A DNA stretch of 64,000 bases, taken from assembly GCF_902167705.1 (NCBI RefSeq), contig NZ_CABHMZ010000026.1:107437-171436 (forward strand), read 5' to 3'. This stretch comes from Streptococcus constellatus (GTDB lineage: Bacteria; Bacillota; Bacilli; Lactobacillales; Streptococcaceae). The notes below the pieces were generated by a model. It was given only the letters and a program-made list of their open reading frames with translations, searched no databases and had not been told where the DNA came from. Positions 1 through 7,597 of this stretch are shown here, piece after piece; position 1 is the first letter of the stretch; each line of letters begins with the position of its first letter. Both the position numbers and the translations under genes were made by a program.

Positions 1-219
1 ATCGGTATCGTTGATGTATTCAATAATTGATTTGTGCATAGTTCCAAAATAAATTCCAGAAGCAAAAATGATATATTCGCTTTTTGATAAGTCATAATAT
101 TTATTTTGGGTAATATCTATTACGTCCATTTCATATCCAAAATTTCTTTCAATATAATCAACAACTTTTTTGGTATTCTTATGATGAACAGACGCATATA
201 GCAATGTTACTTTACTCAT
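1..219 (-). CDS. Flavodoxin-like protein, C-terminal part outside window
   Basis: The first 73 codons of a minus-strand gene are visible, starting MSKVTLLYASVHHKNT. A beta strand followed by a phosphate-binding-like loop (YASVHHKNTKKV), then EYIIFASGIYFGTMH, is the pattern of the flavodoxin fold, which binds FMN for electron transfer. The start ATG at 217-219 has an AGGAGGCT-type ribosome site at 224-230. The gene lies outside the resident mobile element, so it is probably a host gene at the insertion locus. The rest lies beyond base 1, so the subfamily and FMN contacts cannot be judged. Confidence 0.75.
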   Translation of the reverse strand, partial: MSKVTLLYASVHHKNTKKVVDYIERNFGYEMDVIDITQNKYYDLSKSEYIIFASGIYFGTMHKSIIEYINDTD

Positions 220-263
220 TCTCAGCCTCCTATTGAATAGGAATTTTATAATAATTATTTACT

Positions 264-269
264 ATTATA
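264..269 (-). promoter_or_regulatory. -10 box for the flavodoxin-like gene
   Basis: A perfect TATAAT on the minus strand lies about 45 bases upstream of the start codon in an AT-rich gap. No good -35 hexamer is visible at 17 bp spacing. It is the only promoter-like signal between this gene and the resident recombinase gene. Confidence 0.4.
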
Positions 270-302
270 CCATTTTTAAGCCATTTTTTCTATATCGTCT
301 TT

Positions 303-1766
303 CTACGGCACTTGACAGTTACCTATAAAGTTAAAATACACATCGACTTGTTGTTTTCTGTCTTTGCCTTTTCTTCCTCCTGTTGCTTCATGGACTACTA
401 CTTTTTCTATATATTCATTTATCATTGGTACTGTCAGTTCCTCAATATCGGTATATTTTTCTATCATTTTTAGGAATTTGTCGGTATCAACTTTTCTCTG
501 ATGATAGCTTTCAATTTCCTGTTCAAAATACTGTATTTGTTTTTCTAAATCTTGTTGCTCCGTATCATAGATATTAAATAATCTATCAAAGTGTTTTACA
601 GGAATTTTCCCAAGTGCATGGTCTTCATATAGTTTTGTAATAAGGGTTGTCAGTTCTTCATTTCTTGATGACAGTTTTTCTAACTTTTCTTTATCTCCTT
701 GATACTTTTCTTCTCTTTTTTCATCAGATAACTTGTTCATCACTTTTAGAAATTCTTGCTTCTCCTCTTTTGCAAAATCTGTGATTTCTTTGATTGATTT
801 TAAGAGAATTTCATTCACTGTTTTTACTTTGATGTAGTGCATACTGCAAGAGCCTTTTCTATGTCTGTAATGTTGGCATACAAAGCAATAATCACAATCA
901 TATTTCTTTTCTTTATGTTCTGCCGGCTCTCTGTAACTTAACTTTCCTCCACAATCTGAACAGATTAAAAGTCCTGTAAATGGGTGGGATGTTGTCCCGT
1001 ACTTCGGACTTCTTCTTACTGTCTTTCTTAACCTTTGGGCGTTATTCCATGTTTCTTCATCTATGATAGCTTCATGGGTATTTTTGAATATAATGAGTTC
1101 ATCTTCTTCCGCCTTTCTTCGTTTCTTGGTCTTATAATCAAGGCATATTGTTTTACCAAGTACAGTATGTCCCATATATTCTTGCTTTTCTAAGATATAG
1201 CTTACTGTGGTTGGTGTCCAAAAATACGGGTCTTCTATTCCTCTTTTCTTGGAACTGTGGTTATTTTCAGGATAGTGTATTTCTGCATAGGCTGATGGGA
1301 TAAGGACTTTATCTTTGGTTAGTATATCTGCTATCTGTGTTACGCCATATCCCTCTATTACAAGCCTATAAATGCGTTTTACAACCTTTGCACTCTCTTT
1401 ATCGACAAGTAGCTCCTGTTTGTTCTTAGGGTTTCTATAATAGCCGTATGGAACGCTTGGCGATACTCTTTTACCCTCTTCCATTCTTGCTCTGAAGATA
1501 GATTGTATTTTTCTTGATGTATCTCTTGCATACCATTCGTTCATAATGTTTAGAAATGGGGTAAAGTCGCTTTCTGCTTGTTTCTCACTATCTATTCCGT
1601 TATTGATGGCGATAAACCTTACTCCCTTTTCTTTGAAAAGTATTTCGGTGTAAAAGCCTACTTTGAGATAATCTCTGCCAAACCTACTCATATCTTTTAC
1701 TATCACAGTAGATACTTTGTTTTCTTCTACTGCTTTTATCATCTTTTGAAATCCCTGTCTATCAAA
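303..1766 (-). pseudogene. Resident large serine recombinase, C-terminal part (split by the ICE)
   Basis: This piece encodes DRQGFQKMI onward. It holds the end of the resolvase catalytic domain (VKDMSRFGRDYL), the recombinase domain, a zinc ribbon (CSDCGGKL with later Cys residues), a long coiled coil and the C-terminal segment ending FNFIGNCQVP. The N-terminal catalytic serine region is absent here and lies 31 kb away at 32884-33063. Joining them at the shared Phe codon gives ...DGVSGTTF-DRQGFQKMI..., about 547 residues, a normal length for this family. Reading further upstream enters ICE end sequence (CFKKYRYLTSS), which is not part of the original protein. The gene must be inactive while the ICE is present. 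Confidence 0.93.
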
Positions 1767-1784
1767 AGATGAGGTTAGATAACG
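1763..1784. other. Left attachment site of the ICE (attL)
   Basis: Host sequence ends in CTATCAAA and the ICE starts AGATGAGGTTAGATAACG. The arm TGAGGTTAGATAACG (1770-1784) is the reverse complement, with one mismatch, of CGTTATCTTACCTCA at the right end (32864-32878). In the circular form the arms would flank an 8-base centre containing CAAA, as expected for a serine-recombinase attP. Confidence 0.85.
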
Positions 1785-1827
1785 ATACTTTTTGAAACAC
1801 AGTAAAATCAAGGTTTTTCGGACAACG

Positions 1828-1846
1828 GACAAGCATGGTTTGTACT
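1828..1846 (+). repeat. Short motif shared in inverted orientation with the recombinase promoter region
   Basis: GACAAGCATGGTTTGTACT occurs here. Its reverse complement, with two extra bases (GGTATTTGT in place of GGTTTGT), occurs at 31098-31118 upstream of the ICE recombinase gene. It lies about 60 bases inside the left end. It could be a binding site for a regulator, a directionality factor or the recombinase. Confidence 0.6.
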
Positions 1847-1868
1847 ACAACTAAATATTGCACCGCAC

Positions 1869-1917
1869 AAGCGGCGTTTCCCACTTCCACACGGAAGAAC
1901 AGGAACGCCGCTTTTTT
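1869..1917 (+). terminator. Intrinsic terminator upstream of the transfer operon
   Basis: AAGCGGCGTT (1869-1878) pairs with AACGCCGCTT (1904-1913) and is followed by six Ts. It would stop transcripts entering from the left flank, or from the circular junction, before the replication initiator gene. Confidence 0.75.
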
Positions 1918-1927
1918 CATGCCCTTT

Positions 1928-2039
1928 GTTACGCAGTAGGGGCTGAAAAAGCCTTGATATAAGCGGCTTTGCGGACACGTTTTTTATACAGCAAGGGATT
2001 TATACCTTTTCCCTCAAAATCGCCGTTCTACTGCGTAAC
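1928..2039 (+). repeat. 112-bp structured element, copy 1 (repA leader)
   Basis: The element is closed by GTTACGCAGTAG at its start and CTACTGCGTAAC at its end, a perfect 12-bp inverted repeat. Inside are an AAGCC/GGCTT stem and an AAGGGA/TTTCCCT-type stem, so a three-way junction is likely. A second copy of exactly the same length is at 21753-21864. This copy sits 29 bases before the repA start and so would be in its mRNA leader. It may act as RNA (antitermination or translation control) or as folded single-stranded DNA. I cannot assign it to a known family. Confidence 0.7.
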
Positions 2040-2068
2040 AAATCCACAGCAAAAGGAGTGATGAAGCT

Positions 2069-3052
2069 ATGGCAGTTTTCCGTGTGGAACGCAACACAGG
2101 CTACACCGTAATGAGCAACCACCACTTACGCAATAAGGAGCTTTCCTTAAAGGCAAAGGGGCTGTTATCTCAAATGCTGTCCTTGCCGGAGGATTGGGAC
2201 TATACCCTTGCGGGGCTGTCCTACATCAACCGGGAAAGTATCGACGCTATCCGTACCGCCGTTTGGGAGCTTGAAAAAGCCGGATATATCACAAGACGGC
2301 AGGGACGCGACGAGAAAGGCAAAATGACCGCTATCGAGTACACCATTTACGAACAGCCGCAGCCGCCGGAATTGGATTGCCCGGTATTGGAAAATCCAAC
2401 AGCGGATAACCCGATATTGAAAAATCCGACAACGGATAATCCGACGTCGGAAAATCCAACGCAATTAAATAAAGATATATCAAGAACTAACTTACCAAAA
2501 AAAGAAAAATCAAATACGGATTTATCAATTACCCATTCCATTCCTATCCATTCCCTAAATCCCTTGCCTTATGGCGAGGACGAAGCGGCACAGCCGCCGG
2601 AACGGAAAAGAACGGAAAGGAACAACGCTTACCGAGTGTATGAGGAAATTATCAAAGACAATATCGCCTATGACATTCTCTTGCAGGACAGAAGCCTTGA
2701 CCGCGACCGTCTGAATGAGATTGTTGACCTTATGCTTGAAACCGTCTGCACAGCACGAAAGACAATCCGTATCGCCGGGGACGACTACCCCGCAGAGCTT
2801 GTGAAGTCAAAGTTTATGAAGCTCAACAGCGAACATATCCGCTTTGTGCTTGACTGTATGCAGGAGAACACCACGAAAATCCGCAACATCAAGCAGTACC
2901 TAAAGGCGGTGCTTTTCAATGCCCCGTCTACCATTGACAGCTACTATACTTCCCTTGTGGCTCACGATATGGCAAGCGGCGCACTTGCACCGAGGAAGCC
3001 GAAGTACGGCGACCCGGACTATTACACCTACAAAGAGGGCGAAAGCCTGTAA
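2069..3052 (+). CDS. ICE replication initiator protein A
   Basis: 327 residues. The N-terminal winged-helix region (VMSNHHLRNKELSLKAKGLL, then LSYINRESIDAI) is the RepA_N-type replication initiator seen at the start of Tn1549-like transfer regions. After a low-complexity linker rich in repeated NPT units (about residues 105-140) comes a C-terminal domain with NEIVDLMLETVC and LNSEHIRFVLDCM, also present in the resident element's copy at 34623-35536. It probably supports replication of the excised circle. The start ATG has AAAGGAGTGATG upstream. It is the first gene of the plus-strand operon. The NPT linker resembles a tandem repeat and may vary in length between strains. Confidence 0.88.
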   Translation: MAVFRVERNTGYTVMSNHHLRNKELSLKAKGLLSQMLSLPEDWDYTLAGLSYINRESIDAIRTAVWELEKAGYITRRQGRDEKGKMTAIEYTIYEQPQPPELDCPVLENPTADNPILKNPTTDNPTSENPTQLNKDISRTNLPKKEKSNTDLSITHSIPIHSLNPLPYGEDEAAQPPERKRTERNNAYRVYEEIIKDNIAYDILLQDRSLDRDRLNEIVDLMLETVCTARKTIRIAGDDYPAELVKSKFMKLNSEHIRFVLDCMQENTTKIRNIKQYLKAVLFNAPSTIDSYYTSLVAHDMASGALAPRKPKYGDPDYYTYKEGESL

Positions 3053-3076
3053 ACGAAAAAAAGGAGGATTTACCAC

Positions 3077-3295
3077 ATGGCACAGAAAACAGGAGCTTTG
3101 ATTTTTGACGAAACCGCTGACCGCTACGACATTCGCTTTGACATTGCCGATTATTACGGCGGTCTGCATTGCGGCGAGTGCATGGACGTATTCACAGGCG
3201 GCAAATGGAAGCCTACCCGCATTGAATACGGGGACAACTGGTATCTTGTGGGTATCCGCGCCGAGGATTTGAACGGGCTGCGGGTACGGATTTAA
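3077..3295 (+). CDS. DUF5348-like small ICE protein
   Basis: 72 residues with YDIRFDIADYYGGLHCGE and WYLVGI. I recognise this as the DUF5348-type protein carried between repA and pcfB in Tn1549 relatives. Its function is unknown. An AAAGGAGG site precedes the ATG. A terminator-like hairpin follows at 3298-3327, so expression of downstream genes may depend on read-through. Confidence 0.7.
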   Translation: MAQKTGALIFDETADRYDIRFDIADYYGGLHCGECMDVFTGGKWKPTRIEYGDNWYLVGIRAEDLNGLRVRI

Positions 3296-3297
3296 CG

Positions 3298-3327
3298 GGG
3301 CGACGTGAAGAACGGACGCCCTTTTTT
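3298..3327 (+). terminator. Short GC hairpin with T-run inside the transfer operon
   Basis: GGGCG (3298-3302) and CGCCC (3317-3321) are followed by TTTTTT. The stem has only 5 bp, so it may be a weak terminator or attenuator between DUF5348 and pcfB. Confidence 0.5.
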
Positions 3328-3389
3328 CGCACTCAAAAGCGGCGTACCACCTTAACACTATCACTACCGGGAAAGGAGGACGGTAAACA

Positions 3390-3866
3390 TTGCAAGACGA
3401 AATCAACGAAAAAGTGGTTGCGCTCTCTGTCAAGGGAGCAAAGCTGACTGCTGAAATGCTGCAAAAGGCAATCAAAGCCATGCTTGCACAGGCAAAAAAG
3501 CAGCAGGAAAAACAGCTCCACGGGAAGCAGACCCTAAAGCAGCTTGCGAAGCAGAACGCGGGGCTATCCAACATTGAGATAACCGAGGGCAATATCAAAG
3601 CCTTTGAGCAGACGGCGAAAAAATACGGTATCGACTTTGCCTTAAAGAAAGACAGCACCGAAACGCCGCCCCGTTATCTCGTCTTTTTCAAGGGGCGGGA
3701 CGCGGACGCTCTGACCGCAGCCTTTAAGGAGTTTTCCGCAAAGAAGCTGACACAGGAGCAAAAGCCCTCTATCCGAAAGGCACTTGCCACATTCCGGGAA
3801 GCAGCAAAGCAGCTTAACGCGAACCGTCAAAAGACAAAACACAAGGACAGGGAGGTGTCGCTATGA
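3390..3866 (+). CDS. PcfB family conjugation protein
   Basis: 158 residues starting at TTG (3390), with AAAGGAGG at 3372-3379. The core SNIEITEGNIKAFEQTAKKYGIDFALKKD and RYLVFFKGRDADALTAAF segments match the PcfB (DUF3801) family, an accessory of the VirD4 coupling protein in Gram-positive conjugation. It overlaps virD4 by 4 bases, which suggests translational coupling. The resident element has a homologue at 33707-34234, also with a TTG start. The lysine-rich C-terminus may contact DNA or the coupling protein; this is inference. Confidence 0.87.
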   Translation: MQDEINEKVVALSVKGAKLTAEMLQKAIKAMLAQAKKQQEKQLHGKQTLKQLAKQNAGLSNIEITEGNIKAFEQTAKKYGIDFALKKDSTETPPRYLVFFKGRDADALTAAFKEFSAKKLTQEQKPSIRKALATFREAAKQLNANRQKTKHKDREVSL

Positions 3867-5644
3867 AGCCGAATATCAAGAAGCTGCTTATCCTAAACGC
3901 CCCCTATCTGCTCTTTGTGTATCTCTTTGATAAAGTCGGACAGGCGGTGCGGCTCTCTCCGGGGGCTGACCTCTCCGGCAAGCTGCTTTCCATTGGCAGC
4001 GGCTTTTCTGCCGCCTTTTCAAATGCCCTGCCGAGTTTTGCCCCTATGGATTTGCTTATCGGCATTGTCGGGGCTGTCGTTATCCGGCTTGCGGTCTATG
4101 TGAAAGGCAAGAACGCAAAGAAATACCGTAAGGGCATGGAGTACGGCTCTGCACGTTGGGGCAACGCCGAGGATATAAAGCCGTATATCGACCCCATTTT
4201 TGAAAATAACGTGCTGCTGACGCAGACCGAACGGCTGATGATGTCAAGCCGCCCGAAGCACCCGAAATATGCACGAAACAAAAATGTACTTGTAATCGGC
4301 GGCTCCGGCAGCGGCAAAACGAGGTTTTTTGTAAAGCCAAACTTAATGCAAATGCACAGCAGCTATGTAGTCACTGACCCGAAAGGAACGGTTTTAATCG
4401 AGTGCGGGAAGCTCTTGCAGCGGGGCGGGTACAAAATCAAAGTGCTAAACACCATCAATTTCAAGAAATCCATGCGGTACAATCCCTTTGCCTATCTGCG
4501 CAGCGAAAAGGATATTTTGAAACTGGTAAATACCATTATCGCCAACACCAAAGGCGACGGGGAAAAATCCGGCGAGGATTTTTGGGTGAAATCGGAACGG
4601 CTTTTTTACTGCGCCCTTATCGGCTACATCTGGTACGAAGCCCCGGAGAATGAGAAAAACTTTACGACGCTACTTGAAATGATAAATGCGTCGGAAGCCC
4701 GCGAGGACGACCCGGAATTTCAATCCCCCGTTGACCTCATGTTTGAACGCTTGGAGGAAAAAGACCCGGAACATTTTGCGGTGCGCCAGTACAAGAAGTT
4801 TTTGCTGTCTGCCGGAAAAACAAGAAGCTCTATCCTCATTTCCTGCGGTGCGCGTCTTGCCCCCTTTGACATTCGGGAGCTGCGCGAGCTGATGGAAACC
4901 GACGAAATGGAGCTTGACACCTTAGGCGACCGAAAGACCGCGCTTTTTGTTATTATCTCCGACACCGACGACACCTTTAACTTTGTTGTATCAATCCTTT
5001 ACACACAGCTTTTCAATCTGCTTTGTGACAAGGCAGATGATGTGTACGGCGGGCGGCTGCCTGTTCATGTGCGCTGTCTGCTTGACGAGTTTGCAAATAT
5101 CGGGCAGATACCGAAGTTTGAAAAACTCATTGCCACGATAAGGAGCCGCGAAATCTCCGCGTCCATCATCTTGCAGAGCCAGTCGCAGCTAAAGGCTATC
5201 TACAAGGACAACGCCGATACCATTGTCGGCAACTGCGATACGACCCTGTTCTTAGGCGGCAAGGAGAAAACGACCCTTAAAGAAATGTCGGAAATCTTGG
5301 GGAAAGAAACCATTGACAGCTTCAACACTTCCGAAACAAGAGGACGGGAGCTTTCCCACGGGCTGAACTATCAGAAATTAGGCAAGCAGCTTATGAGCGA
5401 AGATGAAATTGCGGTCATGGACGGCGGGAAATGTATCTTGCAGCTACGCGGGGTGCGCCCGTTCTTCTCCGAAAAATATGATATTACCAAACACCCGAAG
5501 TACAAGTACCTTTCCGACTTTGACAAGGAAAATGCCTTTGACATGGAAAAGCACTTGCGCCGCCGTCCTGCAATCGTGAAGCCGGACGAGGTATTTGACT
5601 ACTACGAAGTTGACGAAGCAGATTTGCAGGAGGATACAGAATGA
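3863..5644 (+). CDS. VirD4-like coupling protein (T4CP, CD1115 type)
   Basis: 593 residues. The N-terminal membrane segments lie at about residues 9-25 and 50-75. The Walker A loop is GGSGSGKTRFFVKP (about residue 150), and LLDEFANIGQIP carries the Walker B and sensor region, followed by the LQSQSQLKAIYKDNADTIVGN block typical of VirD4/TraG ATPases. It connects the relaxase-DNA complex to the secretion channel at the membrane. It overlaps pcfB upstream and the 70-residue gene downstream by 4 bases each. A truncated homologue at 33105-33710 gives a direct comparison. Full length, with no defects seen. Confidence 0.95.
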   Translation: MKPNIKKLLILNAPYLLFVYLFDKVGQAVRLSPGADLSGKLLSIGSGFSAAFSNALPSFAPMDLLIGIVGAVVIRLAVYVKGKNAKKYRKGMEYGSARWGNAEDIKPYIDPIFENNVLLTQTERLMMSSRPKHPKYARNKNVLVIGGSGSGKTRFFVKPNLMQMHSSYVVTDPKGTVLIECGKLLQRGGYKIKVLNTINFKKSMRYNPFAYLRSEKDILKLVNTIIANTKGDGEKSGEDFWVKSERLFYCALIGYIWYEAPENEKNFTTLLEMINASEAREDDPEFQSPVDLMFERLEEKDPEHFAVRQYKKFLLSAGKTRSSILISCGARLAPFDIRELRELMETDEMELDTLGDRKTALFVIISDTDDTFNFVVSILYTQLFNLLCDKADDVYGGRLPVHVRCLLDEFANIGQIPKFEKLIATIRSREISASIILQSQSQLKAIYKDNADTIVGNCDTTLFLGGKEKTTLKEMSEILGKETIDSFNTSETRGRELSHGLNYQKLGKQLMSEDEIAVMDGGKCILQLRGVRPFFSEKYDITKHPKYKYLSDFDKENAFDMEKHLRRRPAIVKPDEVFDYYEVDEADLQEDTE

Positions 5645-5853
5645 ATAAGCGTATCAGAAAGAAAAAGGCAAAACAGCAGCTAATCCGAGCTATCAGCGGG
5701 CTTGTGGAAGCAGCCGAGGAAATGCAGCGGGAACAGGAACGCAGGACAAGACAGGCGGGTATTTCCTATATCAAGTATATCGAAGCTGTCCGGGAACGGC
5801 AGTACGGCATTATGCCTGTCTACACACCACTTTTTGAAAAGGAGGGAGCTTAA
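5641..5853 (+). CDS. Small basic ICE protein of unknown function
   Basis: 70 residues, strongly basic at the N-terminus (MNKRIRKKKAKQQ), then a helix with coiled-coil character (LVEAAEEMQREQERR). It overlaps the virD4 stop by 4 bases, which supports translation. I do not recognise the family. Its position suggests an accessory of the coupling protein. Confidence 0.6.
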   Translation: MNKRIRKKKAKQQLIRAISGLVEAAEEMQREQERRTRQAGISYIKYIEAVRERQYGIMPVYTPLFEKEGA

Positions 5854-5984
5854 AGTAAAAATAATAAACACGGGCTACATGGTACGCGCCCCTACTCCTT
5901 GCGCGTATCGCGGCAGGAAGCCGCACCCTTACAACTGAATACCGCCGCGCCGCAGCAACAAACGCAGCGCGGGGACTTATGACC

Positions 5985-6017
5985 GCGGCAGTTATCGAAA
6001 ACTGACCGCCGTTTTTT
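5985..6017 (+). terminator. Terminator or attenuator before the Maff2 gene
   Basis: GCGGCAGTT pairs with AACTGACCGC (5985-6010, one bulge) and is followed by six Ts (6012-6017). It lies in a 210-base gap (5854-6063) that also holds other GC-rich inverted repeats. Transcription of the secretion genes from the upstream promoter would have to read through it. Confidence 0.6.
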
Positions 6018-6063
6018 ATGCCCTTTTTCGGGCAGCCGCAAAGCGGCAGAAAGGAGTTTTATT

Positions 6064-6279
6064 ATGGCATTTTTCAACAGCGCAGTAGGAGTTTTGCAGA
6101 CACTCGTTATCGCTCTCGGAGCAGGTCTTGGCATTTGGGGCGTTATCAACCTCTTGGAGGGCTACGGAAACGACAATCCGGGCGCGAAAAGCCAGGGCAT
6201 GAAGCAGCTCATGGCGGGCGGCGGCGTTGCCCTTATCGGCGGCACCCTCGTACCTCTGCTTGCCGGACTGTTCGGTTAA
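6064..6279 (+). CDS. Maff2 family small membrane protein
   Basis: 71 residues with two hydrophobic segments (TLVIALGAGLGIWGVINLL, and GGVALIGGTLVPLLAGLFG) joined by a short polar loop with GAKSQGMKQLMAGG. This is the Maff2 mobile-element protein, a VirB2/VirB3-like small channel component in Tn1549-type systems. AAAGGAG lies 7 bases before ATG. It is followed after 16 bases by the VirB6-like gene. Confidence 0.85.
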   Translation: MAFFNSAVGVLQTLVIALGAGLGIWGVINLLEGYGNDNPGAKSQGMKQLMAGGGVALIGGTLVPLLAGLFG

Positions 6280-6295
6280 GCGGCGGGGTTAGCCT

Positions 6296-7165
6296 ATGCA
6301 GAGCATACTTGACGCGATTAACGAATGGATAAAGGAAATCCTCATTGGAGCCATTAACGGTAATCTGTCAACTATGTTCGGGGACGTAAACGAAAAAGTC
6401 GGAACTATCGCCGCAGAGGTAGGACAAACCCCGCAGGGGTGGAACGCAGGCATATTTTCCATGATACAGAGCTTGTCGGAAAATGTGATTGTACCCATTG
6501 CGGGGCTTGTTATTACCTACGTTCTATGCGTGGAGCTTATCAGCATGGTAACGGAAAAGAACAATATGCACGATATTGACACGTTCATGTTCTTTAAGTG
6601 GTTTTTCAAGGCGTGGGTAGCGGTGTATCTCGTTACCCACACCTTTACTATCACTATGGCGGTGTTCGATATGGCGCAGCACGTTGTTTCCGGCGCGGCG
6701 GGCGTGATCGGCGGCGATACGAATATCGACGTTGACGCCGCCCTCTCGTCCATGCAAGCCGGACTTGACGCTATGGAAATCCCCGAACTGTTACTGCTCG
6801 TTATGGAAACAAGCCTTGTGAGCCTTTGCATGAAAATCATGTCGGTGCTTATCACGGTTATCCTGTACGGCAGAATGATAGAAATTTACCTTTACTGTTC
6901 GGTATCGCCTATCCCGTTTGCAACTATGACCAACAGAGAGTGGGGGCAGATAGGCAACAACTACTTAAAAGCCCTGTTCGCCCTCGGTTTTCAAGGCTTC
7001 CTCATAATGATATGCGTCGGCATTTATGCGGTTTTGGTTGGCAGCATGATTGTAGCGGACAACCTGCACAGCGCGATTTTCTCCCTTGCAGCCTACACCG
7101 TGATTTTGTGCTTCTCCCTATTCAAAACAGGCACACTTGCGAAGTCAATCTTTAACGCCCATTAA
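6296..7165 (+). CDS. VirB6/TrbL-like conjugation channel protein
   Basis: 289 residues with a soluble N-terminal stretch (to about residue 60) and then five or six hydrophobic segments, including VIVPIAGLVITYVLCVELI and MKIMSVLITVILYGRMIEI. Placement between Maff2 and PrgI and overall topology match the VirB6/TrbL-like protein (CD1112 type), a polytopic inner component of the type IV secretion channel. No catalytic motif is expected. Confidence 0.83.
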   Translation: MQSILDAINEWIKEILIGAINGNLSTMFGDVNEKVGTIAAEVGQTPQGWNAGIFSMIQSLSENVIVPIAGLVITYVLCVELISMVTEKNNMHDIDTFMFFKWFFKAWVAVYLVTHTFTITMAVFDMAQHVVSGAAGVIGGDTNIDVDAALSSMQAGLDAMEIPELLLLVMETSLVSLCMKIMSVLITVILYGRMIEIYLYCSVSPIPFATMTNREWGQIGNNYLKALFALGFQGFLIMICVGIYAVLVGSMIVADNLHSAIFSLAAYTVILCFSLFKTGTLAKSIFNAH

Positions 7166-7186
7166 AGACCGAAAGGAGGTTTTCAC

Positions 7187-7597
7187 TTGGCGTATGTACC
7201 CGTACCCAAAGACTTATCAAAAATCAAAACAAAAGTCGCTTTTAATCTGACAAAGCGGCAGATTATATGTTTTGCGGCAGCCCTCGCTATGGGACTACCG
7301 CTTTTCTTTTTGCTCAAAGACAGCGCGGGAACAAGCATGGCGGCATTTGCAATGATTGTCGTTATGCTTCCCTGCTTCCTCTTGGCAATGTATGAAAAAC
7401 ACGGGCAGCCCCTTGAAGTCGTGATAAAGAACGTCATTCAGACAAAGTTTATCCGACCAAAGGAACGCCCCTATCAGACGGAAAATTTTTATGCCGTCAT
7501 AGAAAAACAACGAAAACTGGAAAAGGAGGTATCGGCTATTGTCAATGGCAGAACGAAAAACCATGACCCGCGCGGTAAAAAATCCCGTGAAGCGTAA
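7187..7597 (+). CDS. PrgI family membrane protein
   Basis: 136 residues, TTG start at 7187 with GAAAGGAGG upstream. Two adjacent hydrophobic segments (IICFAAALAMGLPLFFLL and MAAFAMIVVMLPCFLLAMYE) are followed by the IQTKFIRPKERPYQTENFY segment typical of the PrgI family, a VirB3-like partner of VirB4. It overlaps virB4 by 59 bases. Confidence 0.85.
   Translation: MAYVPVPKDLSKIKTKVAFNLTKRQIICFAAALAMGLPLFFLLKDSAGTSMAAFAMIVVMLPCFLLAMYEKHGQPLEVVIKNVIQTKFIRPKERPYQTENFYAVIEKQRKLEKEVSAIVNGRTKNHDPRGKKSREA

Noticed and set aside
303..1832. A complete 509-residue recombinase starting at 1832
   Set aside because: The first 22 residues derive from the ICE end; the true N-terminal half is at 32884-33063 and includes the catalytic serine.
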